Origin: Pseudorhodoplanes sp049324435
Lineage (GTDB): Bacteria > Pseudomonadota > Alphaproteobacteria > Rhizobiales > Xanthobacteraceae
Direction: 5' to 3'
Assembly: GCA_049324435.1 (NCBI GenBank)
Contig: JBMOOQ010000013.1
Location: 1-64,000, forward strand
DNA length: 64,000 nucleotides
Below the pieces are notes generated by a model. That model was not told the DNA's origin and did not search any database. It was given only the letters and a program-made list of their open reading frames with translations. Position numbers and translations under genes: made by a program. This document shows positions 7,406-15,558 of this stretch, piece after piece. Every line of letters begins with the position of its first letter. Position 1 is the stretch's first letter.

Positions 7406-7786
7406 ATGAGCGCTATCAAGCGCCTTGGCGATGTAGACCGCCAGGCTTCGAACGAATTCGAAGGCGAGATTCGCGAATTCATCCGCCGCGATGTCTCGGC
7501 CCGCCGTCCGGGCAGCGACCCGGTCACGAATTCTCAGGTCGAATCCGACAATCTGAATTCGTTGCTGGAGCGGGTCTCCGGCGCAACCGTGGCCGAGATT
7601 GACCGCCTCATTGGCGAGTTGCAGACCATTCGTTCGCTGCTGCAGAGCGAGGGCGACAGGGTTCGCCGCGAAATCACCGGTTACGCCGGACTGAGCCAGT
7701 CGGCGGTCGCGACTATGAAGGTGATCAACGAGACCCTCGCGCAGTTGCGGCCGAACGCATTGCCCGCGGCATCGCGCAAGGAATAG
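7406..7786 (+). CDS. Conserved hypothetical cytoplasmic protein, helical (126 aa)
   Basis: This soluble protein of 126 residues is mostly helical. A coiled-coil-like region, ATVAEIDRLIGELQTIRSLL then QSEGDRVRREITGYAGL, occupies the centre. There is no signal peptide or membrane segment. GGAAGGAG lies seven bases before the ATG. Proteins of this pattern are common in Bradyrhizobium-type genomes and are sometimes associated with polar or stress clusters, but no function is established to my knowledge. Confidence 0.65.
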   Translation: MSAIKRLGDVDRQASNEFEGEIREFIRRDVSARRPGSDPVTNSQVESDNLNSLLERVSGATVAEIDRLIGELQTIRSLLQSEGDRVRREITGYAGLSQSAVATMKVINETLAQLRPNALPAASRKE

Positions 7787-7821
7787 CCTGACCAAGGAAT
7801 AGCCTGACAATGCGGCTTCGC

Positions 7822-9390
7822 TCAGAAGCCGACGCCGATTCCGCCGATACCGATGCCGATCCTGCCGCGTCCTCCTATTCCGATTGAAACCGGGGGACCG
7901 GCGGGCTGCGGAGCGGCTGCGCCGAAGATTTCGCGGTCGGTCGGCGGGCGAATTCGCTCCTGACGTACAGCTTCGCGCGGCGGCGCCCGCCGCGCCGGCG
8001 GCTCGGCCTTGCGCAAACGGTCCTGCGGACGGCCCGCCTGTTGCTTGGCCGGTGCCTTGGAGGCCGCGGGAATCGCGACACAGCGGTCACCCACTGCCCG
8101 TTCCCCGCTGCCGCAGGTCAGCGCACAGATGCGGCCCCGCTGAACCTTCACGGTTTCCAGAGCGGTGATGGTGGCGCCGCGTGTATCGAGCGACATTGCG
8201 GCGCGCTTGTTGAATTGTTCGAGCGCCTCCCGCGACTTTGTCGTCCAGTTTCCGTCGGTCGTACCGGGATCGCAACCGACACGTTTCAGTTCGACCTGCA
8301 GCTCGCGTGCGATCGCACGATTGTCGACCTTCGGTTCCGGCGGCGTGACATTCGGAGCCGGCAACACGGCAACGCGAGAGGCTGGCGCAGACGGCTGAGC
8401 GGCAGGTTCAGGCTGATCGCGGACCGTCAGCTTTTCGATATGCTGACGCGCCAGCGATGCATAAAATCCGGATGGATGCACTGCGAGAAAGGACTCCCAG
8501 GCTTGCTTGGTACCGACGCGCTCGGCGAGCTCGTAATCGCGCTGCGGGTCCGCAGCAGTGACGGCGGCTTGCGGATTCGGCACTACTGAAATCTGCCGCG
8601 ACGGCTCCGCCGGTTTGGCCGCATCGGGAACCAGGGCAACTTCGGCACCACCCAGCGATCCGGCCACGAACGGCTCCTGGCGGCTGCCGGTCGCCCGCAC
8701 GACATCGTCGCGCACATGCCCGAGTGCAATGCGGATGTCGCGCCCCGGCACCGCAAGGTTTTTCACAAGCGCCGCCGCGAATGGACTGTTGTCGCCGGCG
8801 CCGTCATCGGCCGTCGCTCCGGGCCGCGTTGCGAATGCGATCAGCGTATCGGTCGATACCGGATCGACCTTGGCCAGACCACCGGTGACGTTGCGCGTCG
8901 AAACGCTGCGCTGCATCGTCCGGACAAAAGGGTTGTCGCGGCAGGCGTCGAGAATGACAAGGCGCAAGCGGCGTGCCGGTTCGATCGCACGCATCACGCG
9001 GTCGAGCGAGAGCGCTTCGTCTTCGACGTCGAAATCGCTGACCAGCTTGGCGTCAACCGGCAAAAGATAATTGGTGCCGTTCACCTCGATGCCATGACCG
9101 GCGAAATAGACCACCGCTATGTCGGCATCGCGCGCAGCCGCCGTAAAGTCCCGCGCAACGCGCTTGAATTCCAGATTGCCGAGATCGAATTTGGTTTCGA
9201 CCGTGTCGAAACCTGCCTTGCGAAACATCTCGGAGATCGCGGTAGCGTCCTTGCCCGGATTCGCGAGCTGGCTTGCATTCTGGTACGAGGAGTTGCCGAT
9301 AACGAGTGCAACGCGCTTTCCGGCATGTGCGTCGCCTGCAACGAGCACAAGGGCCGACAGACCGCACAGGATCGTAGCCAGACGCCTCAT
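7822..9390 (-). CDS. Secreted caspase-like (peptidase C14) protein
   Basis: The 522-residue protein carries a signal peptide (residues 1-23, cleavage near DAHAG) and an N-terminal caspase p20-like domain at about 24-250. The catalytic pair is visible: His99 in YFAGHGIE and Cys150 in ILDACRDNPF. GKRVALVIGNSSYQ at its start is typical of bacterial metacaspase-like proteins. A middle region (about 300-410) resembles the caspase/peptidoglycan-binding-like tails with ELQVELKRVGCDPGTTDGNW, and the C-terminus ends in a glycine repeat closing GIGVGF. An in-frame TTG two codons upstream is possible, but GGAAGG six bases before the ATG favours 9390. It would act in the periplasm or outside; the substrate is unknown. 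Confidence 0.85.
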   Translation of the reverse strand: MRRLATILCGLSALVLVAGDAHAGKRVALVIGNSSYQNASQLANPGKDATAISEMFRKAGFDTVETKFDLGNLEFKRVARDFTAAARDADIAVVYFAGHGIEVNGTNYLLPVDAKLVSDFDVEDEALSLDRVMRAIEPARRLRLVILDACRDNPFVRTMQRSVSTRNVTGGLAKVDPVSTDTLIAFATRPGATADDGAGDNSPFAAALVKNLAVPGRDIRIALGHVRDDVVRATGSRQEPFVAGSLGGAEVALVPDAAKPAEPSRQISVVPNPQAAVTAADPQRDYELAERVGTKQAWESFLAVHPSGFYASLARQHIEKLTVRDQPEPAAQPSAPASRVAVLPAPNVTPPEPKVDNRAIARELQVELKRVGCDPGTTDGNWTTKSREALEQFNKRAAMSLDTRGATITALETVKVQRGRICALTCGSGERAVGDRCVAIPAASKAPAKQQAGRPQDRLRKAEPPARRAPPREAVRQERIRPPTDREIFGAAAPQPAGPPVSIGIGGRGRIGIGIGGIGVGF

Positions 9391-9512
9391 CGCCAACCTT
9401 CCCGCTACAGCTGCCAGTCAATCCTACCAGCGTGACCCAGGCCATCCAAGCTGTGTCGGGGCCGCAAGCCGGCAGGTTCACGGGAGTTTGTAGGCGTCGC
9501 TGACCGGCACCG

Positions 9513-9890
9513 TTAACGGGTTCCGTCGGATTTCGTCACGATGTCTACGATCTGACGTTTGGCGGGGTCCACAATGACGATGGCTTCGTCCGCGACCTTT
9601 GCGAATTTGAAGTCGCGCAGCAACCCAACACGGTCTTTCACGGCAATCGGAATTTCGGTCAGGATCACGGAATCCGGAATCTTCGCACCGATCGCAATCT
9701 CGTTGCCCTTGGCAATGACCGGCGCCGGCTCATCGCGGATCTCGCGATAGATAACGCGCTTATGATCGGCCGTCAGTCCCAGACCCGAACCCGCGGTGCC
9801 TCGTCCATCGGTTTGCGCCATCGCAGCGGCCGCCGGGATAAACAGCCAAACGGCAACGATGGCAACACGCCATGCACGAAATTGCAGCAC
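9513..9890 (-). CDS. DUF1236-like exported protein
   Basis: The product has 125 residues, with a signal peptide MLQFRAWRVAIVAVWLFIPAAAAMA from a GTG start. The mature part includes IGAKIPDSVILTEIPIAVKD and DEAIVIVDPAKRQIVDIV. This layout (a hydrophobic PDSV...P motif followed by VIVDP..R.IV) is that of DUF1236 proteins, small exported proteins abundant in Hyphomicrobiales and without a known role. The GTG start has only a weak ribosome site, but there is no in-frame ATG that preserves the signal peptide. Confidence 0.65.
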   Translation of the reverse strand: MLQFRAWRVAIVAVWLFIPAAAAMAQTDGRGTAGSGLGLTADHKRVIYREIRDEPAPVIAKGNEIAIGAKIPDSVILTEIPIAVKDRVGLLRDFKFAKVADEAIVIVDPAKRQIVDIVTKSDGTR

Positions 9891-9909
9891 GATATCAGGT
9901 CCCGGCAGT

Positions 9910-10092
9910 CTACAATGCCCGGTCGGACTTGCGCGGCGCGGGCTGCGTCACGCTCACCGGATCCGATCCGGCCATGCTCTCCTCGAGCCCCTGCTCCAGT
10001 TTTCTTTCCGAACTGGGCTCGTCTTTCGAATGAACCGGCGGCTTCTTGATATCCGGGCTACCGCCGCGCTTTTCGGTCGAGGGATGCGCCAT
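9910..10092 (-). CDS. Small acidic/polar conserved protein under stress promoter (60 aa)
   Basis: This hydrophilic 60-residue protein, MAHPSTEKRGGSPDIKKPPV... ending SDPVSVTQPAPRKSDRAL, is predicted to be disordered. GGAG lies eight bases before the ATG at 10092. The segment ESMAGSDPVSVTQPAP is highly conserved in short proteins of Bradyrhizobium relatives. A perfect GGAAC-N17-CGTT sigma EcfG promoter lies 30 bases upstream, making it a likely general-stress gene product; molecular function unknown. Confidence 0.75.
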   Translation of the reverse strand: MAHPSTEKRGGSPDIKKPPVHSKDEPSSERKLEQGLEESMAGSDPVSVTQPAPRKSDRAL

Positions 10093-10121
10093 GTCTGTGC
10101 TCCAAAAACGATTGTGAGCAC

Positions 10122-10147
10122 AACGCATCCGTACCGAAGTCGGTTCC
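10122..10147 (-). promoter_or_regulatory. Sigma EcfG (general stress) promoter, GGAAC-N17-CGTT
   Basis: On the minus strand GGAAC (10147-10143), a 17-base spacer and CGTT (10125-10122) fit the consensus of the PhyR-controlled sigma EcfG exactly. Transcription would begin near 10114, about 22 bases before the ATG of the 60-residue protein gene. Confidence 0.75.
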
Positions 10148-10186
10148 CGGAAAGACGTCAGCGGCGGATCCGCCCGAGAGGATCCG

Positions 10187-10336
10187 TTAGCGGGCCGAGG
10201 CAATCAGCGGATCGGGACGAGCTTCCACGGCTGTGTTGACGTGCGATGTCACCACCACCAGCGCGATCAACGCGACGATCGCGACAACGGCACCATAAGC
10301 AAAGCCGACCAGCCTGAGCCCTCGTCCGTTCGCCAT
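10187..10336 (-). CDS. Small single-pass membrane protein (49 aa)
   Basis: The product starts MANGRGLRLVGFAYGAVVAI, continues with a hydrophobic helix to about residue 30 (ending LIALVVVTSH), and closes with a short polar tail. GGGGGCGGA lies six bases before the ATG. It has one membrane segment with a positively charged start, so the tail is probably periplasmic. Unknown function; being short, it could be missed or spurious, but the ribosome site supports translation. Confidence 0.55.
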   Translation of the reverse strand: MANGRGLRLVGFAYGAVVAIVALIALVVVTSHVNTAVEARPDPLIASAR

Positions 10337-10468
10337 ATCTCGTCCGCCCCCGTGGCAAATCGGCGGCATCCGGCCACCGGCCGCTTCACTTACCGCGCAC
10401 ACATTGATGATTCGATAACGGTTCAATAGCCGTCGCGCGTACACAGGTCTAGCGCAAGCCTGCAACAC

Positions 10469-10939
10469 CTACAGCATTGTGTAGGCGCCTGACATCATCG
10501 CGACGTGCTGACGGTTCGACGCGCCGAAGATTGCAACACGGCCGAAGCTCGTCGTTGTTCCCGCGCGGATAATGCGCGCATCGGCAAGAAGGTCGAATTG
10601 CGCGGGCGCGAGGAAATGCGCGGTTTGATCGACGGCCGTCATCGGCCGGTAGCCGTTCCATGCGGCGGCACAGGCGAAGATCATGGCGGCGTCAGCGAAG
10701 GCCATCAGCGCCTGCGTCGAGACGGTCCGGCCGTCGGCGCAAAGCTTGCGCGTGAAAGGCAGCCGCAGGACTGCGCCGGGGTACCAGTCCCCCGATGCGC
10801 CGGCCGGCCGCCATGCCTCCACAGCCTCGATCAGCAGGCCCAGGTCCTGGGTCCATGGCGGGATGACCTCGAGCATCAGGCGGCTCGCCGCCCGCAAGCC
10901 GAACATGCTTGGCGTCGGTGAAACCGCTTCCGATGGCAT
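10469..10939 (-). CDS. PaaI-type hotdog thioesterase
   Basis: The 156-residue protein has the hotdog-fold pattern of PaaI/YbgC-like acyl-CoA thioesterases: a long helix with STQALMAFADAAMIFACAAAW (the conserved Asp/Ala helix), then paired strands YRPMTAVDQTAHFLAPAQFDLLADARIIRAGTTTSFGRVAIF. These enzymes hydrolyse acyl-CoA thioesters, often in aromatic or fatty-acid catabolism. No catabolic genes adjoin, so the substrate cannot be inferred. Confidence 0.75.
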   Translation of the reverse strand: MPSEAVSPTPSMFGLRAASRLMLEVIPPWTQDLGLLIEAVEAWRPAGASGDWYPGAVLRLPFTRKLCADGRTVSTQALMAFADAAMIFACAAAWNGYRPMTAVDQTAHFLAPAQFDLLADARIIRAGTTTSFGRVAIFGASNRQHVAMMSGAYTML

Positions 10940-11198
10940 TCCTGCCCCCCGCGCGCCCGCAGGCGCGGCCGTTGCCGCACGAATACGGCCAGATTAGCCA
11001 TTCATATTATCGATCGGGAATCGTGATGCGGTAAGGGGATAAGAGCCGCAACCGGCACAAAGCTTGTGCAAAAGAACCATCGGGCCACATGCAACACTGC
11101 ACCGGAAAATGCGCGCCGCGGCCGCGCCGGCCAACGCTGGCCCTTGACCGCAACCTTTTGTCCCGGCACCGTCTTTCCGCTTCGTTTTGGGGGTCATC

Positions 11199-11654
11199 AT
11201 GTCCGTCAGGCGCATCGCCCTAGTGCTCGCCGCCTTCGCTGCGGTGATGGCCGTAGCTGTGCAGGCCAAGGCAGCGAACTGGCTGGAAAAGAATTTCTGG
11301 ATGAGCGGCCCGCGCTACAGCGGCAATTTGCCGGCCTGCGACAATGGCTGGGCGCTGGGGACGATCAAACTGCGCTTCAGCGGTAAAGAGGCCGCTTTTT
11401 GGAATTCACGACTGGGAATCATTGAATTCGCCGATATCCACGAGACCGCCAATCGACCCTGGTCATCCGACACGATCCCACGGCGCTTCTGCACCGCCCG
11501 AGCGCTGATTTCCGACGGAATCTGGCGCCCCGTGCACTACCTGATCGGCGAGGACCTTGGCATGATCGGCGCGACCTGGGACGTGGAATGGTGCGTGGTG
11601 GGCCTTGATCGCAACTGGGCCAGCAATCCGGCCTGCCGGATGATGCGGCCCTGA
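11199..11654 (+). CDS. Conserved exported protein (151 aa)
   Basis: A signal peptide (MSVRRIALVLAAFAAVMAVAVQAKAA) is followed by a mature chain rich in Trp and Cys: ANWLEKNFWMSGPRYSG, PACDNGW, RRFCTAR, DVEWCVVGLDRNWASNPACR. Four Cys suggest two disulfides. Short exported proteins with this WLEKNFW...GPRY...PAC pattern recur in Bradyrhizobium-type genomes with no known role. GGGGG precedes the ATG by a few bases. The 259 bases upstream of it hold no gene I can support. Confidence 0.75.
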   Translation: MSVRRIALVLAAFAAVMAVAVQAKAANWLEKNFWMSGPRYSGNLPACDNGWALGTIKLRFSGKEAAFWNSRLGIIEFADIHETANRPWSSDTIPRRFCTARALISDGIWRPVHYLIGEDLGMIGATWDVEWCVVGLDRNWASNPACRMMRP

Positions 11655-11743
11655 TATCCACGTTTCATTTTCTGTTTGTTCTTGTAATGTTCCAATTGCC
11701 GCGGTAGCTTTCGGCGGTGAGGATCATCCGTCGGGGGCGTATC

Positions 11744-12520
11744 ATGACGACGATCGTGGACCGCGCTGCGGTCATCATTGCTTTCTCGCTGATTATGACG
11801 GTCGCGGCGTTTGCGCAGGATGCGCGGCCGGATAATTCCGCCGCCGGCGAGCGCTTCGCTCAAGACCGGTTCGCACAGGAACGGTTTCAGCCCCGCCCCC
11901 AATCCGATCAGCGGCGCGATCAACGCAATCAGCCGGGCCAGTTCGATTTTTATGTGCTGGCCTTGTCGTGGTCGCCCTCGTTCTGCGAAGTCTCGCGCGA
12001 GCGCAATGGCGGCCGTTCCAACCTGCAGCAATGCACCAGTGCACGCCCCTATTCGTTCGTGGTTCACGGCCTCTGGCCGCAATACGAACGCGGCTTCCCG
12101 CGCGAATGTCAGGTGCCGGCACCGCGCCTTTCGCGCCGGATCGTCGACTCGATGCTCGACATCATGCCCGCGCCCCGGCTGGTCTTTAACCAGTGGGACC
12201 GCCACGGCACCTGCTCGGGGCTCGATGCGCAGACATATTTCGATACGGTGCGCAGGGCGCGCGAGAAGGTGCAGATCCCGGCCAAATTCCAGGACATTAC
12301 GAGCTATCTTGCGGTTACGCCCGCAGACGTCGAACAGGCATTCATCGACGCAAATCCCGGCTTGTCGCCCGAGGGCATTACGGTCACGTGCGACAGCCGG
12401 CGGCTCAGCGAGGTCCGCATCTGCATGTCGAAGGACCTTCAGTTCCGCAGCTGCCCGGAGGTCGATCGCCGCTCCTGCCGCAATGACAAGGTCATGATGC
12501 CGCCGGTGCGCGGCGGCTGA
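11744..12520 (+). CDS. Exported ribonuclease T2 family protein
   Basis: The 258-residue protein has a signal peptide (to FAQ, residue ~25), a low-complexity linker with duplicated FAQDRF/FAQERF, and an RNase T2 domain from about residue 66. Both catalytic segments are present: CAS-I FVVHGLWPQ (His108) and CAS-II QWDRHGTC (His154). Cys pairs typical of the fold are present. RNase T2 enzymes cleave single-stranded RNA through a 2',3'-cyclic phosphate and act in the periplasm, probably scavenging RNA. It is a single gene flanked by unrelated genes. Confidence 0.92.
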   Translation: MTTIVDRAAVIIAFSLIMTVAAFAQDARPDNSAAGERFAQDRFAQERFQPRPQSDQRRDQRNQPGQFDFYVLALSWSPSFCEVSRERNGGRSNLQQCTSARPYSFVVHGLWPQYERGFPRECQVPAPRLSRRIVDSMLDIMPAPRLVFNQWDRHGTCSGLDAQTYFDTVRRAREKVQIPAKFQDITSYLAVTPADVEQAFIDANPGLSPEGITVTCDSRRLSEVRICMSKDLQFRSCPEVDRRSCRNDKVMMPPVRGG

Positions 12521-12654
12521 TCTGCGTAACCGGTCAGCGCACCCGGCATGGCGTCGTGAATGGCATCGCGATGGATGACGTCGGGCCTCATGCCGGATGG
12601 CGCGTGTGTCGTGCAGCTTGACGAATGGCCTTTGCCGTTCACTCTGCACGCCGG

Positions 12655-13500
12655 ATGAATTACCGACACGCCTTCCACGCCGGAAATTTCGCCGATGTCG
12701 TCAAGCATGCGCTGCTTGCACGCGTGGTCGCCCATCTGCGCAAGAAGGAGCAGGCTTTTCGCGTGATCGATACGCATGCCGGCGCCGGGCTCACCGATCT
12801 GTCGAGCGATGAGGCGCGGCGCGGAGCGGAATGGCAGCTTGGGATCGGCCGGGTCTGGCCATATCCATTCGCGGCCGACGCGGCTGCACTGCTTGAACCC
12901 TATTTGTCCGCGATCGCGGCCTTCAATCCAGGAGACACGCTCAGGCGCTATCCGGGATCGCCGCTTCTGATCCGGCAATGGCTGCGTCCGCAGGACCGTC
13001 TGATCGCATGCGAACTCGAACCGGGCGCCGCGCGGGCATTGTCCCGCAACCTGCAGCGCGATCCCCGCATCAAGGCGATCGCGATGGACGGCTGGACCGC
13101 ACTCAATGCGTATATTCCACCGAAGGAAAAGCGCGGCCTGGTGCTGATCGATCCGCCCTATGAGCAAGACAATGAATTGCAGCGCGCGGCCGAAGCGATC
13201 GGTGCCGCGCATCGCAAATGGTCGGGCGGCACCATCATGCTCTGGTATCCGGTCAAGGATCAGCGCGAGATCGCGCGCTTCATCCGGCAGCTTGCGGGCA
13301 TGGCTCTCGCCAAATCGTTGCAGATACAACTGTCACGCCGCAGGACGGCCGAGACCCGGCTGCGCGGCACCGGCCTGGTCGTGGTGAATGCGCCCTGGAC
13401 GCTGCAAGCCGAGGCGCAAATTTTGCTGCCAGCGCTTGCCGGCGCGTTCTGGCCGGGCGAAGACGCCGAAATTCTTAACGCGGCCCTGCCGTCACGATGA
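12655..13500 (+). CDS. rlmJ: 23S rRNA (adenine-2030-N6)-methyltransferase RlmJ
   Basis: The 281-residue protein begins MNYRHAFHAGNFADVVKH, the hallmark RlmJ N-terminus that carries the conserved His and Asn. The SAM-binding region reads FRVIDTHAGAGLTDL, and the catalytic motif is LIDPPYEQ. It methylates A2030 of 23S rRNA. An upstream in-frame TTG would add ten residues, but the conserved start matches the ATG at 12655. Between RNase T2 and this gene lie ~130 bases with nothing recognised. Confidence 0.92.
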   Translation: MNYRHAFHAGNFADVVKHALLARVVAHLRKKEQAFRVIDTHAGAGLTDLSSDEARRGAEWQLGIGRVWPYPFAADAAALLEPYLSAIAAFNPGDTLRRYPGSPLLIRQWLRPQDRLIACELEPGAARALSRNLQRDPRIKAIAMDGWTALNAYIPPKEKRGLVLIDPPYEQDNELQRAAEAIGAAHRKWSGGTIMLWYPVKDQREIARFIRQLAGMALAKSLQIQLSRRRTAETRLRGTGLVVVNAPWTLQAEAQILLPALAGAFWPGEDAEILNAALPSR

Positions 13501-13696
13501 ATCGTCGGGCAATCCTCTTTCCACACGCTCTGCATTGGTCTTTACTTGCTCAGGCTTTGACGTTCCGCCCTCTTCAGGGGGGCCGGCGGAGTGACAGAGG
13601 CCCGTACAGAGGCTGACGCTTTCCCCGATTGTGAATGTCCGGCCGAGCCGCTGCCGTGTCGGCTGCGGCTTAGCAGTTGCGGGAAAGGGGCCCACG

Positions 13697-13912
13697 ATGG
13701 CTCAAACAGGTGTCGTCAAGTTCTTCAATGGTGAGCGCGGCTACGGCTTCATCAAGCCGGACGATGGCGGACGCGACGTATTCGTCCACATCACAGCGGT
13801 GGAGCAGGCCGGTCTGAAGTCACTCGCGGAAGGACAGCGGATCAGCTTCGATGTCGAGCCCGACAAGAAAGGCAAAGGGCCGAAAGCCGTGAATCTCGTG
13901 ATCACGGGATAG
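13697..13912 (+). CDS. Cold-shock domain protein
   Basis: The 71-residue single CSD protein carries RNP1 RGYGFIKPDDG and RNP2 DVFVHITAV, which bind single-stranded RNA or DNA and melt RNA structure. A purine-rich GGGAAAGGGG box precedes the ATG. The 196 bases upstream are GC-rich and include CCTCTTCAGGGGGG-type hairpin potential, consistent with a structured cold-shock leader, though I cannot demonstrate one. Confidence 0.93.
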   Translation: MAQTGVVKFFNGERGYGFIKPDDGGRDVFVHITAVEQAGLKSLAEGQRISFDVEPDKKGKGPKAVNLVITG

Positions 13913-14017
13913 CTCGAAGCATTCGATCAGCTATTGTCCTTGCGTGCCCGCGCGCGGCGCGACAGCGGCCGCGGACCCACTATGATTTTTCCCGCTTGAA
14001 ATATCGTCCACCTGAGA

Positions 14018-14629
14018 ATGCCCATGATCCTTCGTTCGTCGCCGCCTTCGCCGTTCGGGCGCAAGGTCAAGATCGCTGCCGCCGTGCTCGGCCTCATCGA
14101 TCGTATCGATATCGTCCCGGCCGACACCAATGATGCAGCGGATGAGTTGCGCACGCAGAACCCGCTCGGAAAAATTCCGACGCTGATCCTCGACGACGGC
14201 CGCACGCTGTTCGACTCGCGTGTGATCCTGGAATACTTCGATCATCTTGCCGGCGGCGGCCGTATCATCCCGGCGAACCCTGACGCGCGTTTCGCAGCGT
14301 TGCGCATGCAGGCGCTGTGCGACGGCATCATGGACGCATCGATCCTGCAGGTCTATGAAGCGCGCTTCCGGCCCGAAGCCATGCGCCACCAGCCCTGGCT
14401 CGATTATCAGGCCGAGAAGGTGACGCGCGCGCTTGCCGCACTCGAAGCCGAGCCTCAAGCGCTCAATCCGATCCCGCATGTCGGACAGATCGCGCTCGCC
14501 TGCGCGCTCGGCTATCAGGATCTGCGCTTCTCCGGCACGTGGCGCGGTTCACACCCAAATCTGGTCGCGTGGCTTGGCCGTTTCGCGGCTCAGGTTCCCG
14601 CGTTCGAGAAGACGCGGGTCGCAGCCTGA
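14018..14629 (+). CDS. Glutathione S-transferase family protein
   Basis: The 203-residue protein has the thioredoxin-fold N-domain: MILRSSPPSPFGRKVKIAAAVLG with Ser near the usual glutathione-activating position, GKIPTLILDDG with the cis-Pro, and LFDSRVILEYFD with the gamma-glutamyl-binding Ser. A helical C-domain follows, with HVGQIALACALGYQDLRF. It conjugates or reduces small molecules with glutathione; substrate unknown. ATGs at 14018 and 14024 are both possible starts. Confidence 0.88.
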   Translation: MPMILRSSPPSPFGRKVKIAAAVLGLIDRIDIVPADTNDAADELRTQNPLGKIPTLILDDGRTLFDSRVILEYFDHLAGGGRIIPANPDARFAALRMQALCDGIMDASILQVYEARFRPEAMRHQPWLDYQAEKVTRALAALEAEPQALNPIPHVGQIALACALGYQDLRFSGTWRGSHPNLVAWLGRFAAQVPAFEKTRVAA

Positions 14630-14682
14630 TGCTTGGATGCCGGTGACGCCCGCGGGACTTGCCCGCGGACGCATTGCATCGA

Positions 14683-15300
14683 TCAGAAGCGATAGTTGAA
14701 GCCGAACCGGAGCAGGTTGTTGTCGAAGCCGTGATCGGCGCCGGTTACGGTATAGGAGCGGCTGGAGAAGCCCATATAGAGATACTCGGCCTTTACCGAC
14801 CAGTTCTGCGTCAGTGCGTATTCGGCGCCGGCGCCGACATTCCACCCGATATGGCTGCGATCTTCCTCGAGCGCGTTGAGCTGCGCCTGAAGGCCGCCGA
14901 ATGCAAGACCGCCGGTTGCATAGAGCAGAAGGTTGTTCCAGGCGGCAACACCGACGCGCCCGCGCAGGGTGCCGAACCACGGATTCGAAAACTGCCACGG
15001 TGCGAACGTGTCGTCGGCGTTGGAGATATTGAGGTCGCCTTCGACACCAAAGACGAAGTTGCCGTTCTGCCAATTATATCCGGCCTGGATGCCGCCGGCG
15101 ATGCCCGATGGTTTGGCGGGATTATTGTCGACGTCGCCCCAAAGATAACCGATATTGGCGCCGAAATACGGGCCGGTCCAGCGATAGACAGGGACCGGCG
15201 GCGGCGGCGCGTATTGGCGGTAGCCCAAATCGGCCGCCTGCGCGCGACCCGAAATCATGACCGTCGCAAGGGCTGCGACTGCGGCCAGCAACTTCTTCAT
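14683..15300 (-). CDS. Outer-membrane beta-barrel protein (Omp25/31-like)
   Basis: The 205-residue protein has a signal peptide MKKLLAAVAALATVMISGRAQA followed by a proline-rich linker (YAPPPPVPVYRWTG) and an eight-stranded barrel pattern: GPYFGANIGYLWGD, GIQAGYNWQNGNFVFGVEGDL, WFGTLRGRVGVAAWNNLLLYATGGLAFG, WSVKAEYLYMGF. It ends NLLRFGFNYRF, the aromatic C-terminal beta-signal. GGGGAG lies eight bases before this ATG; the GTG three codons upstream is too close to it. These are abundant structural porin-like proteins of rhizobial outer membranes. Confidence 0.9.
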   Translation of the reverse strand: MKKLLAAVAALATVMISGRAQAADLGYRQYAPPPPVPVYRWTGPYFGANIGYLWGDVDNNPAKPSGIAGGIQAGYNWQNGNFVFGVEGDLNISNADDTFAPWQFSNPWFGTLRGRVGVAAWNNLLLYATGGLAFGGLQAQLNALEEDRSHIGWNVGAGAEYALTQNWSVKAEYLYMGFSSRSYTVTGADHGFDNNLLRFGFNYRF

Positions 15301-15558
15301 CTTACTCACTCCCCACCGGTTTCCGCGTCAGGCGGATGCGCGCGGGAGCCAAGAAACCGACCCGCGCCGGTGGCCGATACACGGCCTTTTCAGCTTCGAG
15401 TTATCGGGTTGTTTAAGTTAAACACTCGTGAATCGGGCGGGAGAGCTAAACGCATCGCTAACGGATCGTAAAAAACCCGGAAACCTCTGTTAACGATCCA
15501 TTGACTCAACGACCGCCCTTGCGGAAGCGAATTCCAGGAGACATCTGAAGCCGCTCCC

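Noticed and set aside
7368..7408. GGAAC before the 126-residue protein as a stress promoter
   Set aside because: GGAAC occurs, but no CGTT follows at 16-18 bases.
15400..15500. CtrA-like TTAA sites upstream of uvrC
   Set aside because: TTAA words are present (GTTTAAGTTAAAC, GCTAAC) but none has the seven-base spacing of the TTAA-N7-TTAA consensus.
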